64,000 bases of DNA, taken from NCBI RefSeq assembly GCF_029338395.1, contig NZ_CP119810.1, positions 310,001 to 374,000 of the forward strand. The letters are read 5' to 3'. Positions 16,786 through 25,623 of the stretch are shown piece by piece; positions within the stretch are counted from its first letter, which is position 1, and every line of letters begins with the position of its first letter. The notes under the pieces were generated by a model. That model did no database searches, was not told the origin of the DNA, and worked only from the letters and a program-made list of their open reading frames with translations. Made by a program: the position numbers and the translations under genes. Origin of the DNA: Halorussus caseinilyticus (GTDB lineage: Archaea; Halobacteriota; Halobacteria; Halobacteriales; Haladaptataceae).

Positions 16786-18000
16786 ATGAGCAGACTCCGG
16801 GTCGCGATTTCGGTCGCGGCGGCCCAACTCCGGCACGACCGCGCTCGGACCGTCCTCGCGGTGGTCGGCATCGCGGTGGCGGTCCTCTCGACCACCCTGC
16901 TCGCCAGCCTCGGCTACGGCGTGTTCGAGACCGGCCAGCAGAAGTTCGACGCCTCGGGCCGGGACCTCTGGGTGACCGGCGGGTCGCTCTCGGAGGGACC
17001 CGGCGGGTTCGGCACGTCAATCCTCGACGCCCACGAGGTGGCCCGGGACATCGAGTCCCGCGAGCAGGTGCAGTCGGCGGTTCCGATGGCGTTCCGGGCC
17101 GTCTACGTCGGCAACGGTTCCGGAGAGATGCAGACGCTCGTCGGCGTGGGCGTCCCCGGCGGCGGCCCGTTCGTCAGCATCGAGGAGGGACCGGGCTTCG
17201 AGCAGTCCGACGTTCACTACGCCGAGGGGAGTTACGACGGACCGATGACCAACTCGGTCGTCATCGACTCCCGAACGGCCGAGATGTTCGACGTGGGCGT
17301 CGGCGACACGCTCCACGTCGGCGGGTCCGCCGAGAGCGCGCGCGACCACATCTTCACCGTGGTCGGCATCTCGCCGACGTTCTCCAGCTTTTTGGGCGCG
17401 CCCACCGCGACGGTCCACCTGAGCGAACTCCAAGAAGTCACCGGCACGACGGGCACCGACAAGGCGACGTTCGTCACCGTCTCGCTGGCCGACGGTGCGA
17501 ACCGGAACGCGATGGAGCAGACGCTACAGCGAGAGTACCCCGACTACACGATTCGGACGAACGACGAGCAGATGCGCTCGGTCCTCCAGCACAACGCCGT
17601 CGTCATCGCGGTCGGCGGTGCGCTGGTGTTCCTCTCGGTGGTCGCGGGGTTCGCGCTCACGCTCAACGTCCTCTCCATCGTCGTGTTCCAGCAGAAGGAG
17701 GAACTCGCCGCGCTGACCGCGCTCGGAGTCTCCGCGAAGACGCTGGTCGGGATGGTCGCCGCCCAAGGCGTCCTGCTCGGCGCTGTCGGCGGACTGGTCG
17801 GCGTGGTCGCCACCCCGCCGTCGGTGGCCGCGCTGAACTTCGTCGCGGCCGAAATCGTCGGCTTCGAGGGACTGGTGCAGGCACCGGGGTCGGTGCTGGC
17901 TCTCGGCGCGGCCATCGCGCTGGTCATCGGGACGCTGGCGGCCGCAGTCGCTGGCTGGCGGACGCTCCGGACGGTCGGCATCGACCAACTCTCGCGGTAG
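16786..18000 (+). CDS. FtsX/MacB-like ABC permease 2
   Basis: A 404-residue paralogue of the preceding permease with the same topology. The first helix lies at about residues 18-42, followed by an extracytoplasmic domain (about 45-260). Three helices then follow around 268-292, 318-343 and 363-388, with the coupling motif TALGVSAKTLVGMVAAQG. Having two different permeases suggests a heterodimeric exporter. The substrate is unknown; lipoprotein or lipid extrusion is typical for the family. Confidence 0.88.
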   Translation: MSRLRVAISVAAAQLRHDRARTVLAVVGIAVAVLSTTLLASLGYGVFETGQQKFDASGRDLWVTGGSLSEGPGGFGTSILDAHEVARDIESREQVQSAVPMAFRAVYVGNGSGEMQTLVGVGVPGGGPFVSIEEGPGFEQSDVHYAEGSYDGPMTNSVVIDSRTAEMFDVGVGDTLHVGGSAESARDHIFTVVGISPTFSSFLGAPTATVHLSELQEVTGTTGTDKATFVTVSLADGANRNAMEQTLQREYPDYTIRTNDEQMRSVLQHNAVVIAVGGALVFLSVVAGFALTLNVLSIVVFQQKEELAALTALGVSAKTLVGMVAAQGVLLGAVGGLVGVVATPPSVAALNFVAAEIVGFEGLVQAPGSVLALGAAIALVIGTLAAAVAGWRTLRTVGIDQLSR

Positions 18001-18057
18001 GCCGGTCCCGGGAGTCCCCGCTCGCTTCGCTCGCTTGACGGTCGCTCCGCCGCGGTC

Positions 18058-18251
18058 AGCAACCTCTATCGTTGCGAAACAAATCAAAATATTTCTTTAG
18101 GAAATAATTGAATTTCTCATCGGTGCGCGCTGGCGCGGCGGCGAACGGCCGCGCCAGCGCCGTGGGCGGCCGTCGGGAGCGGAGCGACCGACGGCCAGTC
18201 GCGGGGGAAGCGAAGTAACGGTGGGCGGCGGCCGCGAACGCGGCCGCCGCC
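18058..18251. repeat. AT-rich island followed by three GC hairpins (convergent gap)
   Basis: AT-rich at about 18058-18118, then hairpins with arms 18127-18139/18148-18160, 18168-18176/18188-18196 and 18224-18236/18239-18251. For the minus-strand gene ending at 18287 the order is hairpin then T-rich, so this end could act as its terminator. Confidence 0.7.
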
Positions 18252-18286
18252 CTCCGGTGTCGCCGGTTCGTAGCGAGAGACCTCGC

Positions 18287-19777
18287 CTACAGCGACACCG
18301 ACTGCGAGCGCTTCGTGACGTTGCCCGACGAGTCTTTCACGCGGAGTCGCACGTCCATGGTGCTTCCGGTGGGGAACTGGAAGAGTTCCCATCCGGAGGC
18401 TCGCTTGCCGCTCACGTCCTCTACCGCGAAGTTCACGTCGGCCGACCCGTCGTTGACGACCACTTCCACTGTGTCGAGGTCCTTGTCCGCGTCGGACGCC
18501 GCCCACCGGACCGAGAACATCCGGTCACCGCCGAGTCGGTTACTCTTGGACACGTCGAACTTCTTGACGGTCGGGGGATTCGACGGCACGAGGTCCGCGA
18601 CGCTCACTTCCTGTCCGTCGTAGCGTAGCGTCCACTTGCTGTCGTCTATCTTCATCGACGTGATGGTGCCGTCAACGTAGTAGGCGTCGCCGTAGCCACT
18701 GCCTCCGGCCCCGGAGACCGTCACCGTGCCGTCGCCGTTGTCGGTCACGCTGTCGTTGCCCTCCGCGGAGTTGTCGCCTGCCGAGGTGTTCTTGACCACG
18801 TTCCCCTCGACGGTGAACTCGTAGGTCAGACCCTCGGTGCCGGAGTCGGCGACGAGTTCGAAGGGGGTACCCTGCGTGGTGTCTCCGCCGCCGGACGACC
18901 CATCCCCGGAGATGTCGGGCATCTCGGTGTCGCTGAGCGCCCACCGGTCGAAGTAGACCGACTGGTCCTGTGGCGAGGTCCAACTGCCCCCGAAGTAGGC
19001 GTTGAACCAGTAGTTACACCCGAGCGAGAGGTCTTCGGTGAACCGCATCCCCGACTTGTCGAGTTGTAACTCGTCGTTGACCCACATCTTGAGTTGGCCG
19101 TCGGCGTTCGCCGACCCGCCGTCGACCGAGTTCAGTTTGATGTATTGGCCGACCTTCACCCACTCGCCCGTCGGAACGGTCGCCGCCCAGAAGTGGTCGC
19201 CGTACGTTCCGCCTTGGTCCATGTGGTAGGTGTAGTAGCCGATTTTGACCCCGTTGCTCGGCGAACCGTCGAAGGTCGCGCGGGCCGACCACCCGTTCGT
19301 CCCGTCGGCGGGTTCGCCGCCCTTCGCACCGCCGGGTTCGATGTTCGCGGGACCGGGAAGTTTCCCGGTCCGGCCGGTGAACCCCGACGAGAACCGCACC
19401 CACGCGTTCGCGTACAGTTCGGTGGTTTCGGAGTCTAAGTCACCCGCATCCACCGGGTCGTATATCGCGGCCATCCCGTAGTGGCTTCCCTCGGGGAAAC
19501 TGACGCGGAGCGCGTTACTCCCGTCTTTCACGGGGTCGCTCACTCGCTCGTCGTACGTGCCCTGTTGCCATGCGTTCGTGAAGATGTCTCCGTACCCCGA
19601 CTCGTCGAACTCCTCGTAAACGAGGTCACTGGTGCTACTCGCGGCCGAACTCGCTGAACTTGCGGCGTTCAGTCCGGCGACGGATGCGGCGGCCGCACCC
19701 GCGAGTTGGAGGTAACTCCGCCGGTCGAGTAGCGATGTCTCTGATTCGGACTCGCGTGCCGTTTCGTCGCGTGCCAT
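18287..19777 (-). CDS. Tat-exported polysaccharide-lyase-14-like protein 1
   Basis: A 496-residue secreted protein. Tat signal RRSYLQLAGAAAA (twin Arg at 19-20). The catalytic-type domain (about residues 50-290) has the features of polysaccharide lyase family 14 (viral/fungal alginate or glucuronan lyases): RVSFPEGSHYG, GKLPGP at 138-143, NGWSAR at 161-166, and a final YFDRWALSDTE strand. A Gly/Ser linker (about 290-300) is followed by a second domain with a repeated Asp/Gly beta pattern (about 303-400) and a C-terminal Ig-like domain (about 405-495) that may bind sugar or the S-layer. It is paralogous to the protein at 23089. Substrate unknown; a uronate-containing glycan is inferred. Confidence 0.8.
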   Translation of the reverse strand: MARDETARESESETSLLDRRSYLQLAGAAAASVAGLNAASSASSAASSTSDLVYEEFDESGYGDIFTNAWQQGTYDERVSDPVKDGSNALRVSFPEGSHYGMAAIYDPVDAGDLDSETTELYANAWVRFSSGFTGRTGKLPGPANIEPGGAKGGEPADGTNGWSARATFDGSPSNGVKIGYYTYHMDQGGTYGDHFWAATVPTGEWVKVGQYIKLNSVDGGSANADGQLKMWVNDELQLDKSGMRFTEDLSLGCNYWFNAYFGGSWTSPQDQSVYFDRWALSDTEMPDISGDGSSGGGDTTQGTPFELVADSGTEGLTYEFTVEGNVVKNTSAGDNSAEGNDSVTDNGDGTVTVSGAGGSGYGDAYYVDGTITSMKIDDSKWTLRYDGQEVSVADLVPSNPPTVKKFDVSKSNRLGGDRMFSVRWAASDADKDLDTVEVVVNDGSADVNFAVEDVSGKRASGWELFQFPTGSTMDVRLRVKDSSGNVTKRSQSVSL

Positions 19778-19798
19778 GCAGTTTTCAATGCTTTGTAG

Positions 19799-19812
19799 AC
19801 ATTTTAAATATT
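19799..19812 (-). promoter_or_regulatory. TATA box of PL14-like gene 1
   Basis: Read leftward the region gives AAATATTTAAAATG about 25 nt before the ATG at 19777; a clear haloarchaeal core promoter. Confidence 0.55.
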
Positions 19813-19949
19813 TACCGAAACGTCTCGTTTGGTGTTGGTGAGTTGTGAGGTGCGCACTTTCGTCTAGACGTTTCTCGTCGCTGTCGGACGCCGACCGCCA
19901 GCACAGTTAAGCGCGGAGGAGTCGTACCGCCACGCCGACGCAGGTCAGT

Positions 19950-21062
19950 ATGTCAGGGGGTAGACCGACGGTTCTGGGGTTCACCGACATGCGGTCCGAG
20001 GAGTTAGTGACGCCGCTGGAAGCCACGAACGCGCCCGGCCGAATCCTCTCGTTCGAGGGGACGGGTCCAGTCGCCAAGTTCGTCCGCGCAGTCGTCCGTG
20101 GAGTCGGCGTCTTCCGCGAGTCGGAGGTGGACGCGATACTGCTCTACAACGGAACCGGGGTCCTCGGTCTGGTCTCCGTGTTACTCGCGGGTCTCTATCG
20201 GGTACCCCTCGTCGTGCGGGTGAACGGGGACATCTACCGACAGCACGCCGACAGATTGGACGAACTCCGGAGCGACGACGAGTACGCCCGCACCGCGGTG
20301 TTCCTGCTCTACCACCTCCTGACGCGTCTCACGTATCGGGTCGCCACCGGCTACGTGACCGTCTCCGAGGACCTGCGCGAGCGAATCGAGTTCGGAACGA
20401 CCTACCCGAACCGGGCGACCGCGACGGTGTACAACCCCGTGGACGCGGCGGAGTTCCGGAACGCCGACCGACCGGACGAGTCGGATGTAGACCTCGCCGG
20501 GAACCGCGTCCTCGTCACCGTGACCAACCTCGATTTCGAGGGCAAGTGTCGCGGCACGGTCGAAATCATCGACGCCGTAGCCGACGTACTCGCCGAGAAC
20601 GACGACGTGACCTACGTGGTCGCTGGCGACGGGACGTATCTCGACGCGCTCGAAACCTACGTCGAGACCCGCGTCCCGGACGAGACCGCCGAGCGAATCC
20701 ACCTGTTGGGATACGTAGACGACGTTCCCTCGCTACTCGCCGCGGCCGACGTGTTCGTCTACAAGTCGTACATCGACGGCTATCCGAACGTGATTCTCGA
20801 AGCGCAGGCCGCCGGACTCCCGGTAATCGCAAACCCGGCGTACGGCATCGGCGAGCAGATTTCCCACGGCAGGACGGGACTGCTTGTCCCGGACGACGGC
20901 GACGCGAGTTACCGGCGAGCGGTCGAGAAACTCCTCGCCGACGAGTCGTTACGCGAGCGATTAGGACGGAACGCGGCGCGGACGGTTCGGGACGAGAACG
21001 CTCACGAGCGAGTCGGCGACGAACTACTCGCCGCCGTCTCCCGCATCGTAGCGCGACGGTAA
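19950..21062 (+). CDS. Glycosyltransferase family 4
   Basis: A 370-residue GT-B retaining glycosyltransferase. The N-terminal half binds the acceptor. The C-terminal donor domain shows VTNLDFEGKCRG, VVAGDGTYLDALE and the E-x7-E type motif SYIDGYPNVILEAQAAGLPV. It transfers a sugar from a nucleotide donor to a lipid-linked or surface glycan. First gene of a plus-strand run that continues with the ABC exporter 120 bp downstream. Neither donor nor acceptor can be read from sequence. Confidence 0.9.
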   Translation: MSGGRPTVLGFTDMRSEELVTPLEATNAPGRILSFEGTGPVAKFVRAVVRGVGVFRESEVDAILLYNGTGVLGLVSVLLAGLYRVPLVVRVNGDIYRQHADRLDELRSDDEYARTAVFLLYHLLTRLTYRVATGYVTVSEDLRERIEFGTTYPNRATATVYNPVDAAEFRNADRPDESDVDLAGNRVLVTVTNLDFEGKCRGTVEIIDAVADVLAENDDVTYVVAGDGTYLDALETYVETRVPDETAERIHLLGYVDDVPSLLAAADVFVYKSYIDGYPNVILEAQAAGLPVIANPAYGIGEQISHGRTGLLVPDDGDASYRRAVEKLLADESLRERLGRNAARTVRDENAHERVGDELLAAVSRIVARR

Positions 21063-21181
21063 CGACTCCATACCGGACCGTAACTTCCGTGGCGTCGGCG
21101 TCGGTCGCTCGCCCGGGCGTGTAACCGAGGCCCAGATATAAGACGCGCCGTGTGGTTAGCCAATCAACCGACTGGGGGAGA

Positions 21182-22978
21182 ATGACTGGGGATATTTCGA
21201 ACACCGAGAAGTTGGCCGCGCTTCGAGAGATACTGACGTACCGACCGCTCCTGATGGGGTCGATACTGACCCTCGGGGTCGTCGCCGCGCTCCTCGAAGG
21301 CATCGGACTCAGCTTTCTGATTCCGATAATCGAGATGATTCAATCCGGAGGAACCGCGTCTGCCGAGGGCGGGGTAGTGGGCGCGTTCGCCCGCGTCTAC
21401 GCTACTCTCGGCGTCCCGTTCACGCTCGAATCCGTCGTGGCGGGCGTCGTCGTCGTGATGGGCGTCCGGTACGCCTCCGGGTTCGGCGTGATGTGGTTGG
21501 GGCAGGCACTCCGGACCTACTACGAGGGCGACCTGAAACGACGGGCGTTCGACTCGGCGCTCGGAGCGCGAATCGCGTACTTCAACCGGAGCGGGTCCGA
21601 CGAGATACTGAACGCCATCGTCACGCAGTCGAAGTACGCCGGTCGGAGCGTCTCGTGGTTCGTGAAACTGCTGGAGCGGGCGCTCTTGGCCGGGATGTAC
21701 GGTGCCATCGCGTTGTACCTCGCTCCCGTGCTGACGCTCGTGACCGGCGTCGTGTTGGCCGCGGTCGCGGTCGGAATCCGGTACGGACTGGAGTCCGGGT
21801 ACTCCGTCGGCGACCGAGTTACCGAAGCGAACGAGCGAATACAGCAGGCCGCACAAGCCGGAACGCAGGGCATCCGGGAGGTGAAACTGTTCGGCGTCAC
21901 CGACGAAGTTCGTCGGGACTTCCGGGAGGCAGTCGATACGTTCGTGGGCGCGACGGTGCGTCTCCGACGCAACGAGGCCGCAGTCAACAACGTCTACCAG
22001 TTCGCCAGTGCAATCTCCATCTTCGTTCTCATCTACCTCGCGGTCACGTTCACGTCGATGAACCTCGGGATGCTCGGCGTGTTCCTGTTCGCCATGTTCC
22101 GACTCGCACCGATACTGAGCATGCTCAACCACCGCGTCTACCAGTTGGAGGGGAACCTTCCGCACGTCGTCAGGACGAACGAGTTCATCGAGGACCTCCA
22201 GCGGAATCAGGAACCGGCCAACGGCGATTTCGAGGACATCGGCGAAGTGAACGAAGTGGCGTTCCGCGACGTGTCGTTCTCGTATCCGACCGGCGAGCGA
22301 GTCCTCGATAGCGTCTCGTTCTCGGTCTCGAAGGGCGAGTTCGTCGCGTTCGTCGGCCAGTCGGGGGCCGGGAAATCGACCGTCGTCTCGCTGCTGAGTC
22401 GAATGTACCTCCCCGACGAGGGCGAAATCGTCGCCGACGGTTGTCCGATTTCCGACATCGACTTGAAAGAATGGCGCTCGAAGTTGGCCATCGTCAGGCA
22501 GGACCCGTACGTCTTCGACGACACCCTCTGGTACAACCTCACGGTCGGCAACCGGTCGGCGTCGCGCGAGGAGGTTGCCCGAGCGTGCGACATCGCCGAG
22601 GTGAACGAGTTCCTCGACTCGCTTCCCGACGGGTTCGACACCCAACTCGGCGAGGAGGGCGTCCGTCTCTCCGGGGGCCAGAAACAGCGCATCGCCCTCG
22701 CCCGCGCGCTCCTGAAGGAGGACGCCGAAATCCTCGTGTTGGACGAGGCGACCAGCGACTTGGACTCCGTGACCGAAGAGCGAGTGCAGGCCGGAATCGA
22801 GTCGATGGACCGCGAATACGCCGTCATCACGATAGCTCACCAGCTTTCGACCATCCGGAACGCCGACCAGATTAACACAATCGAGAACGGCCACATCGCC
22901 GAGAAGGGGAGTCACGACGCGCTACTCGACAACGAGGGTACTTACGCCGACCTCTACAGTCGCCAGTACTCGGACTGA
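21182..22978 (+). CDS. ABC exporter, MsbA/PglK-like flippase (TMD-NBD fusion)
   Basis: A 598-residue half-transporter that should act as a homodimer. Six membrane helices occupy about residues 1-320, then the ATPase domain with Walker A VGQSGAGKST, signature LSGGQKQRIALARALL, Walker B ILVLDEATSDLD and H-loop ITIAHQLSTIRNADQI. In glycan loci such proteins flip lipid-linked oligosaccharides across the membrane (PglK in Campylobacter), which fits the flanking glycosyltransferases. ATG 21182 follows an AGATATAAG box at about 21134; a GTG at 21152 is the alternative start. Confidence 0.88.
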   Translation: MTGDISNTEKLAALREILTYRPLLMGSILTLGVVAALLEGIGLSFLIPIIEMIQSGGTASAEGGVVGAFARVYATLGVPFTLESVVAGVVVVMGVRYASGFGVMWLGQALRTYYEGDLKRRAFDSALGARIAYFNRSGSDEILNAIVTQSKYAGRSVSWFVKLLERALLAGMYGAIALYLAPVLTLVTGVVLAAVAVGIRYGLESGYSVGDRVTEANERIQQAAQAGTQGIREVKLFGVTDEVRRDFREAVDTFVGATVRLRRNEAAVNNVYQFASAISIFVLIYLAVTFTSMNLGMLGVFLFAMFRLAPILSMLNHRVYQLEGNLPHVVRTNEFIEDLQRNQEPANGDFEDIGEVNEVAFRDVSFSYPTGERVLDSVSFSVSKGEFVAFVGQSGAGKSTVVSLLSRMYLPDEGEIVADGCPISDIDLKEWRSKLAIVRQDPYVFDDTLWYNLTVGNRSASREEVARACDIAEVNEFLDSLPDGFDTQLGEEGVRLSGGQKQRIALARALLKEDAEILVLDEATSDLDSVTEERVQAGIESMDREYAVITIAHQLSTIRNADQINTIENGHIAEKGSHDALLDNEGTYADLYSRQYSD

Positions 22979-23088
22979 CCTCGAATCGCGCCGAAACTAT
23001 CTGCACACTTACACCTCTTTTATACGTATTGGAGCCTCTAGCACCGATTACGGCCCAATCGCCGGATGCGACTGGACCGGGAGTAACG

Positions 23089-24207
23089 ATGAAACCGACG
23101 CGACGACGGGTTCTTCTCGGCCTCGGCGCAGTCGTGGGTGGCGGGAGTCTCGCGTACGCCGGACGCGACGGCGAGCGCACGCGGATGGGCGTGCGAGACC
23201 GGGCGACCGACACGGAGCAGACGAGCGAGACCACCGCCGAAGAAGCGACGACGACCGACGCGGAGACCACCACGGAAGAAGCCACCACGACCGAACGCGA
23301 CGTGGAGTTTCCCGATCAGTTCGTTCGGATGTCGTTCGACACCCGCGATTCGCTGGAGAAGTTCACGGAACTCGACGTGACGGAGAACGTCGAAATCGAC
23401 GAGCGCGGCGTCGTCTCCGAGTCGAACTCGCTCCGGGTGACGTTCCCCGAGGGCAGACACTACGGCACGTCGCTTCACTACCGATTCGACGAGGCGGGCT
23501 ACCCCGAACCCGACGAGTTGCACGCGCGCTACTACCTCCGTTTCGCCGAGACGTTCGACCTCTCGCACGGCGGCGGGAAGTTACCCGGACCGTCGGGGAC
23601 CTACGGGCAAGCGGGGTGGGGCGGCCGGGAGGCCGACGGGACGAACGGATGGTCCGCGCGGATGTACTTCCATCCGAGTTACGACGACGACCACCCGATT
23701 CAGCTTTCGAGCTACGTCTATCACGCCGAGATGGGTGGGCCGTACGGTGACATCTTCGAGTGGAACGACTCCGACGCTGGGCGACTGCACGTCGGCAAGT
23801 GGTACCGAATCGATAACTATCTGCGACTCAACACCCCCGGCGAAGACGACGGCGTACTGAAAGGATGGGTGAACGGCGAGCGTGCGCTAGACGTGAGCGA
23901 CCTCCGGTTCCGCGACGTGCCCCGACTTCGAATCGGCGAGTACTGGTTCGACTGCTACTGGGGCGGCGGGTGGCACCCGCCCGCGGACAACCACGTCTAC
24001 TTCGACAAGTTGGCGCTCTTCTCGGAGCGACGGAGACCCAACGACTGGGGCGGCACCGAGACGGGGATGACGCCGCGGCCGGAGACGACGACGCGAGAAG
24101 AGACCGAGGCGACCACCGCAGAGGAAACGACCGCCGGAGGGGGGACCGAGACGACGACCGAGGAGAAAGACACCGAGACGACCGACTCCGCAACCACCGC
24201 GGAGTAG
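23089..24207 (+). CDS. Tat-exported polysaccharide-lyase-14-like protein 2
   Basis: A 372-residue secreted protein. Tat signal TRRRVLLGLGAVVGGG at the N-terminus, then a Thr/Glu-rich linker (residues 41-72). A single PL14-like domain follows (about 75-325) with RVTFPEGRHYG, GGKLPGP at 162-168, NGWSAR at 186-191 and the final VYFDKLALFSE strand. The C-terminus is another Thr/Glu-rich stretch of about 50 residues. It lacks the extra C-terminal beta domains of its paralogue at 18287. It sits between the flippase and a glycosyltransferase, so it probably acts on the glycan made by this locus (editing, release or turnover). The enzymatic activity itself is inferred. Confidence 0.8.
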   Translation: MKPTRRRVLLGLGAVVGGGSLAYAGRDGERTRMGVRDRATDTEQTSETTAEEATTTDAETTTEEATTTERDVEFPDQFVRMSFDTRDSLEKFTELDVTENVEIDERGVVSESNSLRVTFPEGRHYGTSLHYRFDEAGYPEPDELHARYYLRFAETFDLSHGGGKLPGPSGTYGQAGWGGREADGTNGWSARMYFHPSYDDDHPIQLSSYVYHAEMGGPYGDIFEWNDSDAGRLHVGKWYRIDNYLRLNTPGEDDGVLKGWVNGERALDVSDLRFRDVPRLRIGEYWFDCYWGGGWHPPADNHVYFDKLALFSERRRPNDWGGTETGMTPRPETTTREETEATTAEETTAGGGTETTTEEKDTETTDSATTAE

Positions 24208-24264
24208 ACGACGCCCGGCCGACTCCGTTTACCCGCCGCAAACCTATTCAAATATCTACCGAGA

Positions 24265-24273
24265 TTTTTATAC
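24265..24273 (+). promoter_or_regulatory. TATA box placing transcription start at ATG 24296
   Basis: TTTTTATAC centred near 24269 is 27 nt before ATG 24296. This supports a leaderless start in the reading frame of the membrane segment, not in the frame of the downstream glycosyltransferase domain. Confidence 0.55.
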
Positions 24274-24295
24274 TCGGGAGTTGCCGTTACGGTGG

Positions 24296-25623
24296 ATGAG
24301 AACCGTAATCGCGTTCCTGCGGGCCGCGCTCGCCGGGTCGTTGCTCACGGTATTGTACACGAACGTCCTCTATCCGGTCTTGGTCGCGCTTCTCGGGCGC
24401 TTCGCGGACCGGAGTCCGCGAAGCGCCCCGAAAGCGCCGGAGAAAATAAAGAAGAGGCTGAAACATCACTAAACAATTCCGAATACGAGCTAAACAATTC
24501 TAAAAGCATTGGTATTACTGCCGAATCGGACGGCGACGAGTCGGACCTCCCGTCTGTCTCGCTTATCGTCGCGGCGTACAACGAGGAGGATGTCATCGCC
24601 GAGAAGATAGAGAACAGCCTCGAACTCGACTACCCCGACGAGCAGTTAGAACTGCTCGTCTTCTCCGACGCGTCGAACGACGCCACCGACGACATCGTTC
24701 GGTCCTACGCCGACGAGGGCGTCGAACTGATTCGAGTCGAAGGGCGGGTCGGCAAGACCCAGTGCCAGAACGTCGTCGCGGAGCAGGCAGACGGCGAGAT
24801 TCTGGTCTTCTCCGACGCAAACAGCATGTACGAACCCGACGCGATACGCCGACTCGTCGCCGAGTTCGACGACGACGTGGGGTGCGTCGTCGGCGGACTT
24901 CACTACGAGAACGTCGGCGACGACACCGGCGGCATCCCCGTCTACCGGCGGTTCGAGCGGTTCGTCCAGCGCTCCGAATCCCGAACCGGGTCCGTCGTGA
25001 AGGGCAACGGCGCGATTTACGCGGTCCGGGCCGACGAATACGTGCCCCTCTCGGCGGACCTGATGAGCGACTTCGGCGAACCGCTGGCGATTCGGTCCCG
25101 CGGTAAGCAAGTGAAGTTCGCGCCCGACGCGATTGCGCGCGAACAGGCCCGCGACTCGCTCGACTCCCAGCGCGACGCCGAGAACCGCATCACCACCCGG
25201 TCGTGGCACACCCTGTCTGCGTTCTCGGAGTTGCTGAATCCGGCGGAGTACGGCACCTACTCGGTCAAGCTCTGGTCGCGGACCGCCCTGCTGTGGTTGA
25301 CGCCGGTCGCGTTGGGCGTCGCTGGGTCGTCGGCGCTCTTGCTGGCGCTTCTCGAACCGACTGGGCTTCACCTCGCGTTCGCTGGCGGGTTCGCGGCGTT
25401 CGCGCTCTCGGTCGGTCTAACCGAGGCCGCGAAGCGCCGGGGTCGGACCGCGCCGCTTCCGTTGCAGGCGGCCCACTACTTCGCGCTCCTGAACTACAGT
25501 CTGGTCGTCGGTCTCTCGAACTTCCTCCGTGGTCGCAACATCGTGACGTGGGACACCGACGAGCGACCCGAAGAGGCAGACGCGAGCGAAGCGAACGCCG
25601 CCAACCCGCAGGGTGGAACGTGA
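24296..25623 (+). pseudogene. Family 2 glycosyltransferase with an apparent frameshift near its N-terminus
   Basis: From ATG 24296 the frame encodes an N-terminal membrane helix (LRAALAGSLLTVLYTNVLYP) typical of membrane-anchored GT2 enzymes, but it stops at 24470-24472. The GT-A domain lies in the -1 frame and ends at 25623: PSVSLIVAAYNEEDVI, VFSDASNDATDD, then FSDANSMYEPDA, GNGAIYAVRADEY and two C-terminal helices. The change of frame falls between a 15-nt-arm GC palindrome (24395-24428) and an AT-rich stretch (about 24440-24525). No good in-frame start exists just before the GT domain except GTG 24292, whose product would begin with improbable residues. It is either a disrupted gene, a sequencing error, or a programmed -1 frameshift. 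Confidence 0.7.
24395..24428. repeat. GC palindrome inside the frameshifted glycosyltransferase gene
   Basis: Arms 24395-24409 and 24414-24428 (15 nt, loop CGGA) pair perfectly. Same style as the intergenic palindromes elsewhere in the window. Confidence 0.85.

Noticed and set aside
21164-22915. 583-codon antisense frame under the ABC exporter
   Set aside because: Shadow frame: no domains, and the plus-strand frame has all ABC motifs.
24292-25623. Treating the split glycosyltransferase as one intact gene starting at GTG 24292
   Set aside because: The first 60 residues of that frame are improbable (Arg/Ala/Gly-rich) while the overlapping frame encodes a credible membrane anchor with a leaderless promoter.
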